In this document: positions 8,077 to 16,130 of the stretch, piece after piece
How the letters are laid out: every line of letters starts with the position of its first letter
Position numbering within the stretch: position 1 is the first letter of the stretch
Origin: Lachnospiraceae bacterium UBA7205
GTDB taxonomy: Bacteria > Bacillota > Clostridia > Lachnospirales > Lachnospiraceae
Length of the DNA: 47,704 bases
Assembly: GCA_002490665.1 (NCBI GenBank)
Contig: DKUL01000059.1
Location: forward strand, 1-47,704
Direction of reading: 5' to 3'
Notes under the pieces: generated by a model
The model's database searches: none
What the model saw: only the letters and a program-made list of their open reading frames with translations
Told to the model about the DNA's origin: nothing
Made by a program: the position numbers and the translations under genes

Positions 8077-8838
8077 ATGAATGCATTGAAAGCAACGGAT
8101 TTGTGTAAAACATATATTGTAAACAAGCGGCAGAACCATGTGCTGCGGAATGTGAACCTTGAAATCGAGGAGGGGGAGATGGTCGGTGTCATGGGCCCTT
8201 CCGGTTCCGGGAAAACGACCCTGCTCTACACGGTCAGCGGCATGGATACGGCTACCGCAGGCGAAATCCTGTTTTTCGGGAAAAAAATGACACAGCTGTC
8301 AGCAAATCAGGTCAGCGACATGCGGCTTTCCAAAATGGGATTTGTATTTCAGCAGATGTATATGCTGAAAAATCTTTCCATCTATGATAACATAATCTTG
8401 CCGGCATATCAGTCGGCTTCGGGAAAGGCACAGCGCAGGGAGATTAATGAACGCGCAAAAGTCCTGATGGCAAAGCTTGGTATCAGCGAGGTTGCGGACA
8501 ATGATATCAGCGAGGTTTCCGGCGGACAGCTTCAAAGGGCGTGCATTGCACGGAGCATGATTAACAATCCGAAGATTATATTCGCGGATGAACCGACCGG
8601 TGCCCTGAATAAACAGAACTCAAAGGAAGTCATGAAGGAGCTGAACAAGCTCAACGAGGAGGGGACAACGATTATGATGGTGACGCATGACGCGAAAGTC
8701 GCGTCGCGCTGTGAGCGTGTCTTTTATATCGAGGATGGCAATATCCGTGAGGAGAAGAATCTGGGAAAATACACGGATGATACCGCAAGGGAGCGCGAGC
8801 GCGAGCTCAATAACTGGCTGATGGGGCTTGGGTGGTAA
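8077..8838 (+). CDS. ABC transporter ATP-binding protein (MacB/BceA-like)
   Basis: Nucleotide-binding subunit (253 residues from ATG 8077) for the upstream FtsX permease. Walker A GPSGSGKTT lies at about residues 39-47, the signature is VSGGQLQRA, Walker B is IIFADEPTGAL, and the switch histidine is in MMVTHD. All catalytic motifs are intact. GTG 8071 is an alternative start: the ribosome site AAGGAG (8061-8066) is 4 bases from GTG and 10 from ATG. The C-terminal extension (REEKNLGKYTDDTARERERE) is typical of such ATPases in Firmicutes peptide-resistance modules. Confidence 0.92.
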   Translation: MNALKATDLCKTYIVNKRQNHVLRNVNLEIEEGEMVGVMGPSGSGKTTLLYTVSGMDTATAGEILFFGKKMTQLSANQVSDMRLSKMGFVFQQMYMLKNLSIYDNIILPAYQSASGKAQRREINERAKVLMAKLGISEVADNDISEVSGGQLQRACIARSMINNPKIIFADEPTGALNKQNSKEVMKELNKLNEEGTTIMMVTHDAKVASRCERVFYIEDGNIREEKNLGKYTDDTARERERELNNWLMGLGW

Positions 8839-8859
8839 AAACGAAAAGAAGGTGTTTGT

Positions 8860-9540
8860 GTGTACGATATTTTGATGGTGGAGGACGAGGAGGAGCTGGC
8901 GGGGCTTTTGCGGATTTATATGGAAAAGGCGGGCTTTGCGGTAGCGTGGGTGGCTTCGGGGGAGGAGGCGCTTTTGTGGCTGCAAAGGGAGAAAGTGAAG
9001 CTGCTGCTTCTGGATATTACGCTGCCGGGGATTGATGGGTTTGCGGTGTGCCGAGAGGTGCGCAGGGCGGGCAGTACGCCGGTTCTTATTATCAGTGCGC
9101 GCGTGGGGAAGGAAGACCAGCTTAACGGCTTCCGGCTGGGGGCGGATGATTACATCGAGAAGCCGGTTGACCCGGATTTGCTGGTGGCGAAAATCAGCTC
9201 GCTTTTTGCGCGTGCCTACGGCATTGCGTCGGAAAAGGAAATTCTGTATTCGGGTAATCTGATGATTGACAAATCAGCGCATAGGGTATATAAAGACAAA
9301 ATGCCTGTAGAACTCAATGCAAAGGAATATGAACTTCTTTTGCTAATGGCAGAAAACCCCGGAAAGACGCTGGATAAGGACTTTTTGTTCAACAAAATCT
9401 GGGGTGCGGACTCGTTCAGCGAGAGCCAGACGCTGACTGTCCACATCAAGATGCTGCGCAATAAAATCGAAGAAAACCCCAGGAAACCGGAACGCATCAA
9501 GACCGTGTGGGGAGTGGGATACTGCTATGAGGAACTATAA
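8860..9540 (+). CDS. OmpR/PhoB-family response regulator
   Basis: A 226-residue two-component regulator. The receiver domain (residues 1-115) has the acidic pocket VEDEEE, phosphorylation site D52 in LLLLDITLPG and the conserved lysine in DYIEKPVDPD. The C-terminal winged-helix DNA-binding domain starts near 128 (ELNAKEYELLLLMAENPGK). Start is GTG 8860 behind AAAAGAAGGTG. It overlaps the sensor kinase gene by 14 bases, so the two are translationally coupled. It probably controls the adjacent ABC genes in response to the kinase; no clear target repeat was found before 5680. Confidence 0.93.
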   Translation: MYDILMVEDEEELAGLLRIYMEKAGFAVAWVASGEEALLWLQREKVKLLLLDITLPGIDGFAVCREVRRAGSTPVLIISARVGKEDQLNGFRLGADDYIEKPVDPDLLVAKISSLFARAYGIASEKEILYSGNLMIDKSAHRVYKDKMPVELNAKEYELLLLMAENPGKTLDKDFLFNKIWGADSFSESQTLTVHIKMLRNKIEENPRKPERIKTVWGVGYCYEEL

Positions 9541-10870
9541 CAAACTGATGTTTCTGTCACTTCTGGTATATGTACTTTTTGCAGTTACCACCATGATGGG
9601 ATTCAGGGGACAGCAGGATAAAAAAGGGCATTTATATAAGGTGGAAGTAAACCGAATTCTGGCTGAAATTGAACAAAAGCGAATTGGAAATATGGAAGGT
9701 CAGAATCATTCAACAGATAAAATGACAGAAGTGTCAGAAATATTGAAGCACATTGACCTGAGTACTTATCAGGAAATTCAGTCCGTCGCATACCTCCCCG
9801 CATCTGAGACGGACAAAGACACTATCCTGGACTTTTTCATCGGCATCAACGGAAAACAAAGTATGGTTTGTCCACTTTATACCACCGTTTTGCCCGCACA
9901 GGAACAGCTTGAGGGTTATCTCAGATTTGACTATCAGAGAGCTGCCCCTGTCGGACATTACCTTTTCCTGACCGAGGGGGCATTGCTCGTGATGGAATTG
10001 TTCCTGCTTGGCGTCTTGTTTTATCTGAAATACCATCTGATACAGCCTTTCCACAGGATGCAGGACATGACATACGAGCTGTCAAAGGGCAACTTGCAGG
10101 GCGATGTCAAGGCAGACAAAAACGGATATTTCGGAAAATTCCTGTGGGGACTGAGCGAGTTAAAGGACGCCCTGCGTGTGAGTCGCAAGCGGGAACTGGA
10201 GCTCCAGCGGGAGAAAAAGCTGCTCCTGCTTTCCCTGTCGCACGACATCAAGACGCCGCTCAACATGATTAAGCTGTACGCAAAGGCATTGGAGGACGGC
10301 ATATACCCGACAGCCGGCGAGCGGGAAAAAGCATATCACCAGATTGGGGAGAAGGCAGTGCAGATTGAGAATTTTGTCGGGGAGATTATCCATGCGTCGA
10401 AGCAGGACATTGTGCGGATAGAAGTCGAGCAGGGTGTGTTTTACCTGAAAGATTTGGTGCAGTGGATGGAAGCCGTTTATGGGGAAAAGTGTGCGCTGCG
10501 CAAATGCGCGTTTACGGTCGGAGACTACCAGAACCGCATTTTTCAGGGGGATTTGAACCGTCTGATGGAAGTCTTTGAGAACCTTTTTGAGAATGCCTTC
10601 AAATATGGTGATGGCTGCCGGATACAGGTCTCCTTTTACGAGGAGGATTACTGCCAGCTGATTCGTGTGTTCAACACCGGTGAGCCGGTCTCGGAAAAAG
10701 AGTTTGTGCACCTGTTTGACAGCTTTTTCCGAGGGGAAAACACAAAAGGGCAGCAGGGAAACGGGCTTGGCCTTTATATCTGCCGCGAAATCATGCTGAA
10801 AATGAACGGTGAGATTTTTGCCGTGTGCGAGCCGGATGGGATGGCGTTTGTCGTCGTTCTGCCAATATAA
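9527..10870 (+). CDS. Sensor histidine kinase
   Basis: A 447-residue membrane kinase, partner of the regulator it overlaps. It has an N-terminal membrane segment (about 8-25), an extracytoplasmic sensor domain of about 110 residues, a second membrane segment near 146-168 and a HAMP-like linker. The phosphoacceptor is H239 in SLSHDIKTPLNM. ATP-binding boxes are intact: N box NLFENAFKYG, then G2 GNGLGLYICREIM. The large outside domain differs from the short-loop BceS type, so it may sense the compound directly rather than through the transporter. The last gene of this operon; a terminator follows. Confidence 0.92.
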   Translation: MRNYNKLMFLSLLVYVLFAVTTMMGFRGQQDKKGHLYKVEVNRILAEIEQKRIGNMEGQNHSTDKMTEVSEILKHIDLSTYQEIQSVAYLPASETDKDTILDFFIGINGKQSMVCPLYTTVLPAQEQLEGYLRFDYQRAAPVGHYLFLTEGALLVMELFLLGVLFYLKYHLIQPFHRMQDMTYELSKGNLQGDVKADKNGYFGKFLWGLSELKDALRVSRKRELELQREKKLLLLSLSHDIKTPLNMIKLYAKALEDGIYPTAGEREKAYHQIGEKAVQIENFVGEIIHASKQDIVRIEVEQGVFYLKDLVQWMEAVYGEKCALRKCAFTVGDYQNRIFQGDLNRLMEVFENLFENAFKYGDGCRIQVSFYEEDYCQLIRVFNTGEPVSEKEFVHLFDSFFRGENTKGQQGNGLGLYICREIMLKMNGEIFAVCEPDGMAFVVVLPI

Positions 10871-10915
10871 TGATACAGGCGGCAGAAAAACTTGCCGTGC
10901 GGATATGAAAATGAT

Positions 10916-10947
10916 AAAAAGAGGGATTCATACAGAACCCTCTTTTT
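10916..10947. terminator. Convergent two-way terminator
   Basis: AAAAAGAGGG (10916-10925) pairs with CCCTCTTTTT (10938-10947) around a 12-base loop. It separates the plus-strand kinase gene from the minus-strand XRE gene and has A/T runs on both sides. Confidence 0.85.
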
Positions 10948-10961
10948 CATTTTGTCTGCAA

Positions 10962-11288
10962 TCAGGTATCCGTGGTGTTTTGCGCAACCATGACCTGCAT
11001 TGCGGCGAGAATGACCTGTAGCTGCTTATCCGTGCATTTATGGGCATAGTTGTTAATGTCCTGCAGAATTGGGCGGTTCTTTTCCGACACAAACAGCAGA
11101 TTGTCCAGCGAGAGGTTGAGCACGTCGCACAGTTTGAAAAGCACTTCAATTGATGGCATACGGTGTTCGCTTTCCAGATGCTTAAAATGAATAGGCGAAA
11201 TATCCACCATTTCTGCGACTTGTTCCTGGGTGAGATTCATATTGATGCGTGCAGTACGAATGGCATTGCCTAAAATTCCTTTTTCCAT
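10962..11288 (-). CDS. XRE/Cro-family transcriptional regulator
   Basis: A 108-residue DNA-binding protein. The helix-turn-helix covers about residues 8-62 (LTQEQVAEMVDISPIHFKHLE is the recognition part); the rest is a short helical tail. It is read from a good ribosome site (AAAGGAGG on the minus strand, about 11300-11307). The 540 bases upstream contain four copies of TTCTC-N5-GAGAA, one of them 80 bases before this gene and two bracketing the promoter of the divergent surface operon. The likely role is a repressor of that operon and perhaps of itself. Binding is inference. Confidence 0.88.
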   Translation of the reverse strand: MEKGILGNAIRTARINMNLTQEQVAEMVDISPIHFKHLESEHRMPSIEVLFKLCDVLNLSLDNLLFVSEKNRPILQDINNYAHKCTDKQLQVILAAMQVMVAQNTTDT

Positions 11289-11368
11289 AATTACAATTCC
11301 TCCTTTGCCTCATAAATTAGCATATAGGTAATACAATTTGATTAAAACGTTCATAAAGGGATTACAAA

Positions 11369-11383
11369 TTCTCAATAAGAGAA
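11369..11383. promoter_or_regulatory. Operator copy 1, TTCTC-N5-GAGAA
   Basis: Perfect 5-base arms TTCTC/GAGAA around AATAA. It lies about 80 bases upstream of the XRE gene start and may serve autoregulation. Confidence 0.6.
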
Positions 11384-11424
11384 CAAAAGTGTAATAAAAT
11401 ATTAAAAAGATGGAAAAAAATTAG

Positions 11425-11439
11425 TTCTCTATATGAGAA
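11425..11439. promoter_or_regulatory. Operator copy 2, TTCTC-N5-GAGAA
   Basis: Perfect arms TTCTC/GAGAA around TATAT, 56 bases from copy 1 centre to centre, and 25 bases before the small reading frame at 11465. Confidence 0.6.
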
Positions 11440-11464
11440 TTTATGGAAATAAATAGCTGAAAAA

Positions 11465-11581
11465 ATGGAGAATCCGGCAGTGGAAAAAATGGCAGATTCA
11501 CCGAATATGGTAAGGAAATTAGCGCTTTTGGCGGCACATGTAAAAAATGTATCCAAAAAGTTTGATTGTATTCAGCAATAA
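11465..11581 (+). CDS. Possible 38-residue peptide between operator pairs
   Basis: An ATG-initiated frame of 38 residues (MENPAVEKMADSP at the start, KKFDCIQQ at the end) fills the space between operator pairs 1-2 and 3-4. It is amphipathic and basic in its second half, with no signal peptide and one cysteine near the end. There is no convincing ribosome site, so it could be chance. I list it because it is the only frame in this stretch and would be transcribed under the same operators. No family recognised. Confidence 0.25.
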   Translation: MENPAVEKMADSPNMVRKLALLAAHVKNVSKKFDCIQQ

Positions 11582-11588
11582 AAAAAGG

Positions 11589-11617
11589 TTGCATTTTCTC
11601 TTTAAGGGAAATATAAT
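11589..11617 (+). promoter_or_regulatory. Promoter of the surface operon, bracketed by operators
   Basis: TTGCAT (11589-11594), 17-base spacer, TATAAT (11612-11617). Operator copy 3 fills the spacer and copy 4 starts 1 base after the -10 box, so a bound repressor would block polymerase fully. The transcript would start near 11624 and have a leader of about 200 bases before the methyltransferase, in which I see no riboswitch-like fold. Confidence 0.78.
11596..11610. promoter_or_regulatory. Operator copy 3 (one mismatch)
   Basis: TTCTC-TTTAA-GGGAA, one mismatch from the palindrome, placed between the -35 and -10 boxes of the surface-operon promoter. Confidence 0.6.
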
Positions 11618-11632
11618 ATCTCTTAAAGAGAA
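11618..11632. promoter_or_regulatory. Operator copy 4 (one mismatch)
   Basis: ATCTC-TTAAA-GAGAA, centred 22 bases from copy 3, about two helix turns, so two dimers would sit on the same face of the DNA. It covers the predicted transcript start. Confidence 0.6.
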
Positions 11633-11824
11633 TTTATCTATAAATGGACAGGAGGACTTGGCTCGTGGATAAGACAGGAAAAAAGATGTCGGTCAAAAGC
11701 AGGGTGTACCATCTGGGACAGAGCTGGATTGTGGGTATCTTTCTTATTCGGCTGCCAAGTGGATCGGGGCAGCTATATCATTGTAAAGCTTGGAGAGGAA
11801 TAGGCATTCTGGGAGGAAAGGTTG

Positions 11825-12715
11825 ATGTTTGGAAGAATCAGAGGAAAGATGGCTGCAAGGCTGTCACAAAGGACGGAGCAGAACCATTTCGGGAGAATGC
11901 TCTCCCAGATTACAAAAGAACAGTTTGGGCTGGAAATCGGACCGTCGCTTCGTCCGTGTGCACCCAAAAGGGAGGGCTACCATGTTGAAATCGTAGACTG
12001 GGTAGGCAGACAGGAGCTTGTTGCGCGCTATGCTGCCATGGGGCTTGACACAAGCAGGATTGAGGAAGTGGACTATATCTGGGACGGACGTCCCTATTCT
12101 GAGGTGACGGGCAGGACAGACAGCTATGACTATATTATTGCATCACATGTGATTGAACATGTGCCGGATTTTGTCGGTTTTTTGCGGGACTGCTCCAAAA
12201 TGCTGAAAATGGATGGCATCCTGTCGCTGGCTGTGCCGGATAAACGGTTTACGCTTGACCATTTCAGGATGGTGACGACGACACAGAAGGTGATAAATGA
12301 TTTCCTGCAGGGCGAAAAATATGGTTCAGTGGGTGCGCTTACCGATTACTGGAACCATGTAGTCCGGAGAAACGGACTGACTTCGTGGTCGCGGGCGCGC
12401 GACAGGATATTAAAGAAGGAATATGAATTTGTGCATGACGCGGCGTTTAACCGCAAGGCTTTTGACGACTGTGCGGGCAAGGTGCAGACGGCGCATGATT
12501 TTCACCAGAATGTGTTTACGCCTGCCTCCTTCGAGCTTCTGGTTTATGAGCTGTGGGAGTACGGGCTGGTTGATTTGAAAATAGCCACACTGTATGACAC
12601 GACGGCAGAGGAGTTCATCGTACAGATGCGCAAGGCAGAAAGCGGTCCGGTGTTAAGCGACAGGGAGCGCATGGACTTAATGCGCAGGGTATCGCGGGAA
12701 AACATCATACGATAA
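11825..12715 (+). CDS. Class I SAM-dependent methyltransferase
   Basis: A 296-residue soluble methyltransferase. Motif I is FGLEIGPS at about residues 33-40, followed by the acidic loop YHVEIVDW. The post-motif SYDYIIASHVIEHVPD (about 100-115) and LSLAVPDKRFT are typical of glycan- and lipid-modifying methyltransferases. A ribosome site GGGAGGAAAGG sits just before ATG 11825; TTG 11822 is less likely. It is the first gene of the operator-controlled surface operon and is followed 16 bases later by a secreted protein gene. Its acceptor is probably a surface sugar, but nothing in the sequence fixes it. Confidence 0.8.
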   Translation: MFGRIRGKMAARLSQRTEQNHFGRMLSQITKEQFGLEIGPSLRPCAPKREGYHVEIVDWVGRQELVARYAAMGLDTSRIEEVDYIWDGRPYSEVTGRTDSYDYIIASHVIEHVPDFVGFLRDCSKMLKMDGILSLAVPDKRFTLDHFRMVTTTQKVINDFLQGEKYGSVGALTDYWNHVVRRNGLTSWSRARDRILKKEYEFVHDAAFNRKAFDDCAGKVQTAHDFHQNVFTPASFELLVYELWEYGLVDLKIATLYDTTAEEFIVQMRKAESGPVLSDRERMDLMRRVSRENIIR

Positions 12716-12731
12716 TGGAAAGGAGAAACAT

Positions 12732-13838
12732 ATGAGAGGAAACAGTGAGGGGAAATTAAGGCAGGGAAAGAGCAGGATGTGGCGGACTGACGGCAGGAGA
12801 ACAAATGACACGAGGAGGACTGGTATGATACGAAATGCGATTTGCTGTGTCATAATGGTGGCTCTGCTATTTGCACAGGCGTTGCCTGTCAACGCAATGA
12901 CAGTGTATGAGAGTGACGGTATTTATCACGATGAGGGGTATATCTTTGTCGGTGAGAGCCATGCTGTCAAGTCGGCGATTGCGTTTGGAGATAAGGCATC
13001 GGTATTAGGAAACAGTCTTTTGCTGGGAAATGGGGAAACTCTTACATATGAGTTGCGCTGGGATGACAGCGTGGCGGTGACGCCGGAGGGTGACGCCAAC
13101 ACCTTTACAATGAAAGGAAATCTGTTTTTTGTATTTGAAGGAATTGCGTGGGGAACAGATGGGGCAATGCAAAGCAGCACCGATTACATTTACAGTGACG
13201 GAAAAGGAAAACAGGGGCGTGCAGTGCAGAAAATTCATGAAATTATTGACAAAAATCCCAATATTGCGCACTGGAATATCATATCCATGCATGGTGCGTC
13301 GGCGGCAGGAAAGGGAAAGGCGGCTGCGGACAGCTGTGCGTCGTCATACAAGAACTGGGTGGCGTATGAATTTCCGCAGGCGGACTGTTACTTTTTGTCC
13401 GTGGCTACCATGATAAAATATTACAGGCGCATTCCGGACAAGAAGGTGTACAACAATACACTGGCGGCAGCATTTCCGGACGCCTTTTTGGACTATACGG
13501 ATTTTTATGAGGAAAGAAATCCGGACAGGCTGGTTGACACGAATCACTGGGATGATGCGACTTACATTGACCTGCTCACGGATGTCATTCTGCAAATAGG
13601 ACAGAGGCGGGTGTCACAGGATACCATCACACAGATGCAGGAGATACTTTATACAAATGACACATGTGTCATTTATTCGGAGCCGTCACTGGAGAGCACC
13701 ATTATTCTCCCTGCCTGTGAGAAAGGGATTCCGATACTGGTAACTGGCAGGACGGGTAATGGATTTTACCAGATTAGCCTTGGGGGAGGCGTTTATTATA
13801 TACTGGAAACAGGACTGACGGCGGATATTGGTGAATAA
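12732..13838 (+). CDS. Secreted SGNH-hydrolase-like protein
   Basis: A 368-residue exported protein. A signal segment IRNAICCVIMVALLFAQALP is followed by the processing-like site VNA. The mature part opens with YIFVGESHAV, which matches the block-I position of a Lachnospiraceae SGNH-type domain (usual form IFIGDSR), but the Asp-Ser pair reads Glu-Ser. The C-terminal 70 residues look like an SH3-type wall-binding domain (VIYSEPSLESTIILPACEKG, then GNGFYQISLGGGVYYI). Two starts have good ribosome sites: ATG 12732 and ATG 12825; the second gives a canonical signal peptide, the first adds 31 basic residues. It sits among glycan-acylation genes and may act on the same polymer. Confidence 0.6.
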   Translation: MRGNSEGKLRQGKSRMWRTDGRRTNDTRRTGMIRNAICCVIMVALLFAQALPVNAMTVYESDGIYHDEGYIFVGESHAVKSAIAFGDKASVLGNSLLLGNGETLTYELRWDDSVAVTPEGDANTFTMKGNLFFVFEGIAWGTDGAMQSSTDYIYSDGKGKQGRAVQKIHEIIDKNPNIAHWNIISMHGASAAGKGKAAADSCASSYKNWVAYEFPQADCYFLSVATMIKYYRRIPDKKVYNNTLAAAFPDAFLDYTDFYEERNPDRLVDTNHWDDATYIDLLTDVILQIGQRRVSQDTITQMQEILYTNDTCVIYSEPSLESTIILPACEKGIPILVTGRTGNGFYQISLGGGVYYILETGLTADIGE

Positions 13839-13868
13839 AAGGATAGCTTTGGAAAACGGAGGATAATT

Positions 13869-14612
13869 ATGAGAAAATTAAACAAAAAGGGACTGTTAAT
13901 CATGGCGGCAGTCATGGCGGCAAGTATGGTGGCTGTGTCAGGGTGCGGCGCATCAAAGGAGCCGGTGTCCGTTGCCGAATCACAACCGGCAATGCAGACT
14001 TTGGCAGCTGCGTCAGAGGAGTCTGCACCAGAGTCCGCACCTGGGACGGAAACCGAAACGGAGACAGAAACGGCGCCGGAAACCATAACGGAGACAGAAA
14101 CAGAAATAAAAACAGAAATAGAAACGAATACACAGACAGCAAAAGAGACGGAGGTAGAAACGAAGGAAGAGCGTGAGTCTTCCGAACAGGCAGAGCCAGT
14201 GGCGGAAGGCTCTGTGTCCGCGGGGGATTATGCGGTCACAATCGGCGGCCTGATGATTCCGATAGGGGATGATATGAGAAATTATGCCGGGCTTCTTGGC
14301 GAACCGGATGCGTACAGCGCGGCAAGGAGCTGCACAGAGGATGGGGATGACAAGGTCTATACTTATGGCGGGACGACAATATACACATATATTACAAACG
14401 GCGCGGATATCATTTCACTGATTGAGATTACAGGTGGTGACTATCTTTCCTCCGGAATCCATATTGGCAGCACGAAGGAAGAAGTCATTGCGGCATACGG
14501 AAGCGCATACATAGAAGAAGGGACAGAATTGCTTTATGAGATGGGGGGTAAGACAATCGGCTTGCAGATGACGGACAACAAAGTATCCTTCATGGAACTA
14601 TTCGGGCAGTAA
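13869..14612 (+). CDS. Lipoprotein with Thr/Glu-rich linker
   Basis: A 247-residue lipoprotein: basic N-terminus, hydrophobic stretch and lipobox VSGC (Cys at about residue 26). Residues 45-115 are a low-complexity linker built of ET/TE repeats with isolated I, K and A, ending in an EERESSEQ stretch. The C-terminal 125 residues form a compact domain with YTYGGTTIYTYI and SSGIHIGSTKEEVIAAYGS, reminiscent of BLIP/SmpA-like repeats (GSTKEEV), probably a protein-protein contact module. The strongly acidic linker should span the cell wall. Its partner in the acylation operon is unknown. Confidence 0.7.
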   Translation: MRKLNKKGLLIMAAVMAASMVAVSGCGASKEPVSVAESQPAMQTLAAASEESAPESAPGTETETETETAPETITETETEIKTEIETNTQTAKETEVETKEERESSEQAEPVAEGSVSAGDYAVTIGGLMIPIGDDMRNYAGLLGEPDAYSAARSCTEDGDDKVYTYGGTTIYTYITNGADIISLIEITGGDYLSSGIHIGSTKEEVIAAYGSAYIEEGTELLYEMGGKTIGLQMTDNKVSFMELFGQ

Positions 14613-14624
14613 GGAGAGGGAAAA

Positions 14625-15998
14625 ATGGTATTCAGTTCCTGTATCTTTTTGTTTTTCTTTTTGCCAGTTGTTTACCTTGCCTATTGCATTTGTCCGAATT
14701 TAAGGGTGAAAAATGCGCTGCTGATTACGGCAAGCCTGTTTTTTTATGCGTTTGGCGAGCCTGTATATATTTTTTTGATGATTGGCTCGATACTGGCAAA
14801 CTACTGTCTGGCAAGGCTGATTGCAGCATCGGAAAAATGGTCAAAGGCAGCGCTTTGTGTGACGGTAGTATTCAATATTGGGATGCTTGTGGTATTCAAA
14901 TACAGTGCACTGCTAATCGGGACGGCTGCAGGCATGCTCCGCCGGACTGTCACGATTCCGCAGCTTGCACTTCCCATAGGGATTTCGTTTTATACGTTCC
15001 AGGCGCTTTCCTACTGCATTGACGTTTATAGGGACAAAGCTTTGGTGCAGAAAAACGTATGGAAGCTGATGCTGTACATTTCCTTTTTCCCGCAGCTGAT
15101 TGCAGGACCAATTGTAAAATATCATGATATTTCCGTGCAGCTTTCTGCCAGATGTGTTACAATAGAAGACACTGCCCGGGGCATCCAGCGTTTCATTACC
15201 GGTCTTGCCAAAAAGCTGTTGCTTGCAAACACCATGGCTTATATGGTGGACACCTTGTACACGACACAGCTTGACTTTATGCTCACGGCATGGATGGCGG
15301 CAGTCTGCTATGTGTTCCAGATTTATTATGATTTCAGTGGTTATTCTGATATGGCAATCGGGCTTGGGCGGATGTTCGGATTTGCCTTTCAGGAAAATTT
15401 CCGTTATCCGTATATTTCTGGAAGCATACAGGAATTCTGGCGCAGATGGCACATTTCACTGTCCACATGGTTTAAGGAGTACCTTTATATCCCGCTTGGC
15501 GGAAACCGTAAGGGTGAAGTGAGGACGATGGGAAACAAGCTGATTGTGTTTATGGCGACAGGGATATGGCATGGTGCAAGCTGGACGTTTCTGGTATGGG
15601 GGTTGTTTCACGGACTGTTCATAACACTTGAGTACAGGAATCTGATTCCGCTGAAAAACAAGGTGTTTGCACATGTCTATACGATGCTTGTGGTTGTCTG
15701 CGGCTTTGTGATTTTCCGCGCGGATACCATCGGGCAGGCGGTGCATATACTTGCATCGATGTTTACGGGGGTGCATGTAGACGCAATAGAGCGTATGCTG
15801 GCGGCAAGGCTTCTGACACCATACAATATCGTCTGTCTGGTGGCTGCGGTTGTTTTTTGTGCGCCAGTTTCCGAATGGGTCAAAGGGCGCGTAAGGCATC
15901 CGGCAGTCCGGTATGCGGTATCGCTGGCATTGCTGGCATTATGCATACTGAACCTTGCGTCGAGCAGCTATAATCCGTTTATTTATTTTCGGTTTTGA
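14625..15998 (+). CDS. MBOAT-family O-acyltransferase (AlgI/DltB type)
   Basis: A 457-residue polytopic membrane protein of the MBOAT family, which passes acyl groups (usually acetyl) across the membrane to a surface polymer. Family blocks are clear: CIDVYRDK near 130, SFFPQLIAGPIVKY near 150-165, the long YYDFSGYSDMAIGLGRMFGF block, then FWRRWHISLSTWFKEYLYIP. The catalytic histidine lies in GIWHGASWTFLVWGLFHG. About ten membrane segments are visible. It starts 12 bases after the lipoprotein gene. The DHHW protein at 17282 is its probable extracytoplasmic partner, as AlgJ/AlgX is for AlgI. Confidence 0.92.
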   Translation: MVFSSCIFLFFFLPVVYLAYCICPNLRVKNALLITASLFFYAFGEPVYIFLMIGSILANYCLARLIAASEKWSKAALCVTVVFNIGMLVVFKYSALLIGTAAGMLRRTVTIPQLALPIGISFYTFQALSYCIDVYRDKALVQKNVWKLMLYISFFPQLIAGPIVKYHDISVQLSARCVTIEDTARGIQRFITGLAKKLLLANTMAYMVDTLYTTQLDFMLTAWMAAVCYVFQIYYDFSGYSDMAIGLGRMFGFAFQENFRYPYISGSIQEFWRRWHISLSTWFKEYLYIPLGGNRKGEVRTMGNKLIVFMATGIWHGASWTFLVWGLFHGLFITLEYRNLIPLKNKVFAHVYTMLVVVCGFVIFRADTIGQAVHILASMFTGVHVDAIERMLAARLLTPYNIVCLVAAVVFCAPVSEWVKGRVRHPAVRYAVSLALLALCILNLASSSYNPFIYFRF

Positions 15999-16010
15999 AT
16001 ATGGTCAATG

Positions 16011-16048
16011 TTATACCGGCGGTCGAAAAGACTGACCGCTCAGTATAA
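16011..16048 (+). other. Interrupted hairpin behind the MBOAT gene
   Basis: GCGGTC (16019-16024) pairs with GACCGC (16034-16039), and TTATAC (16011-16016) with GTATAA (16043-16048), with a small internal loop. There is no T-run, so it is not a clear terminator; it may process or stabilise the operon mRNA. Confidence 0.45.
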
Positions 16049-16058
16049 TGTGATGCAC

Positions 16059-16100
16059 ACAGCCGCATAAGGAAATATGCCGCTTCGCGGCTGCGGCTGT
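16059..16100 (+). repeat. Dispersed hairpin element, copy at 16059
   Basis: Outer stem ACAGCCGCA (16059-16067) with TGCGGCTGT (16092-16100), 9 perfect pairs. Inside are the conserved bulge AAGGAAATAT and the inner stem GCCGC-TTC-GCGGC (16079-16091). Bulge and inner stem match the copy at 42372, but the outer stem is unrelated in sequence. This copy lacks the second CGAGTAG hairpin. Confidence 0.6.
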
Positions 16101-16130
16101 CGTGCGTATAAATGTGAAAGGAAGGAATGT

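Noticed and set aside
11644..11988. A 114-residue plus-strand frame between the surface-operon promoter and the methyltransferase, with a weak ribosome site before GTG 11665.
   Set aside because: It overlaps the methyltransferase by more than 160 bases in another frame and its composition is not protein-like; the true coding frame there has clear methyltransferase motifs.
14045..14175. A repetitive stretch of GAAAC(G)GAGACAGAAAC-type sequence that could be a DNA repeat or slippage locus.
   Set aside because: It encodes the Thr/Glu linker of the lipoprotein in frame; units are irregular, so slippage-based phase variation is not supported by sequence alone.
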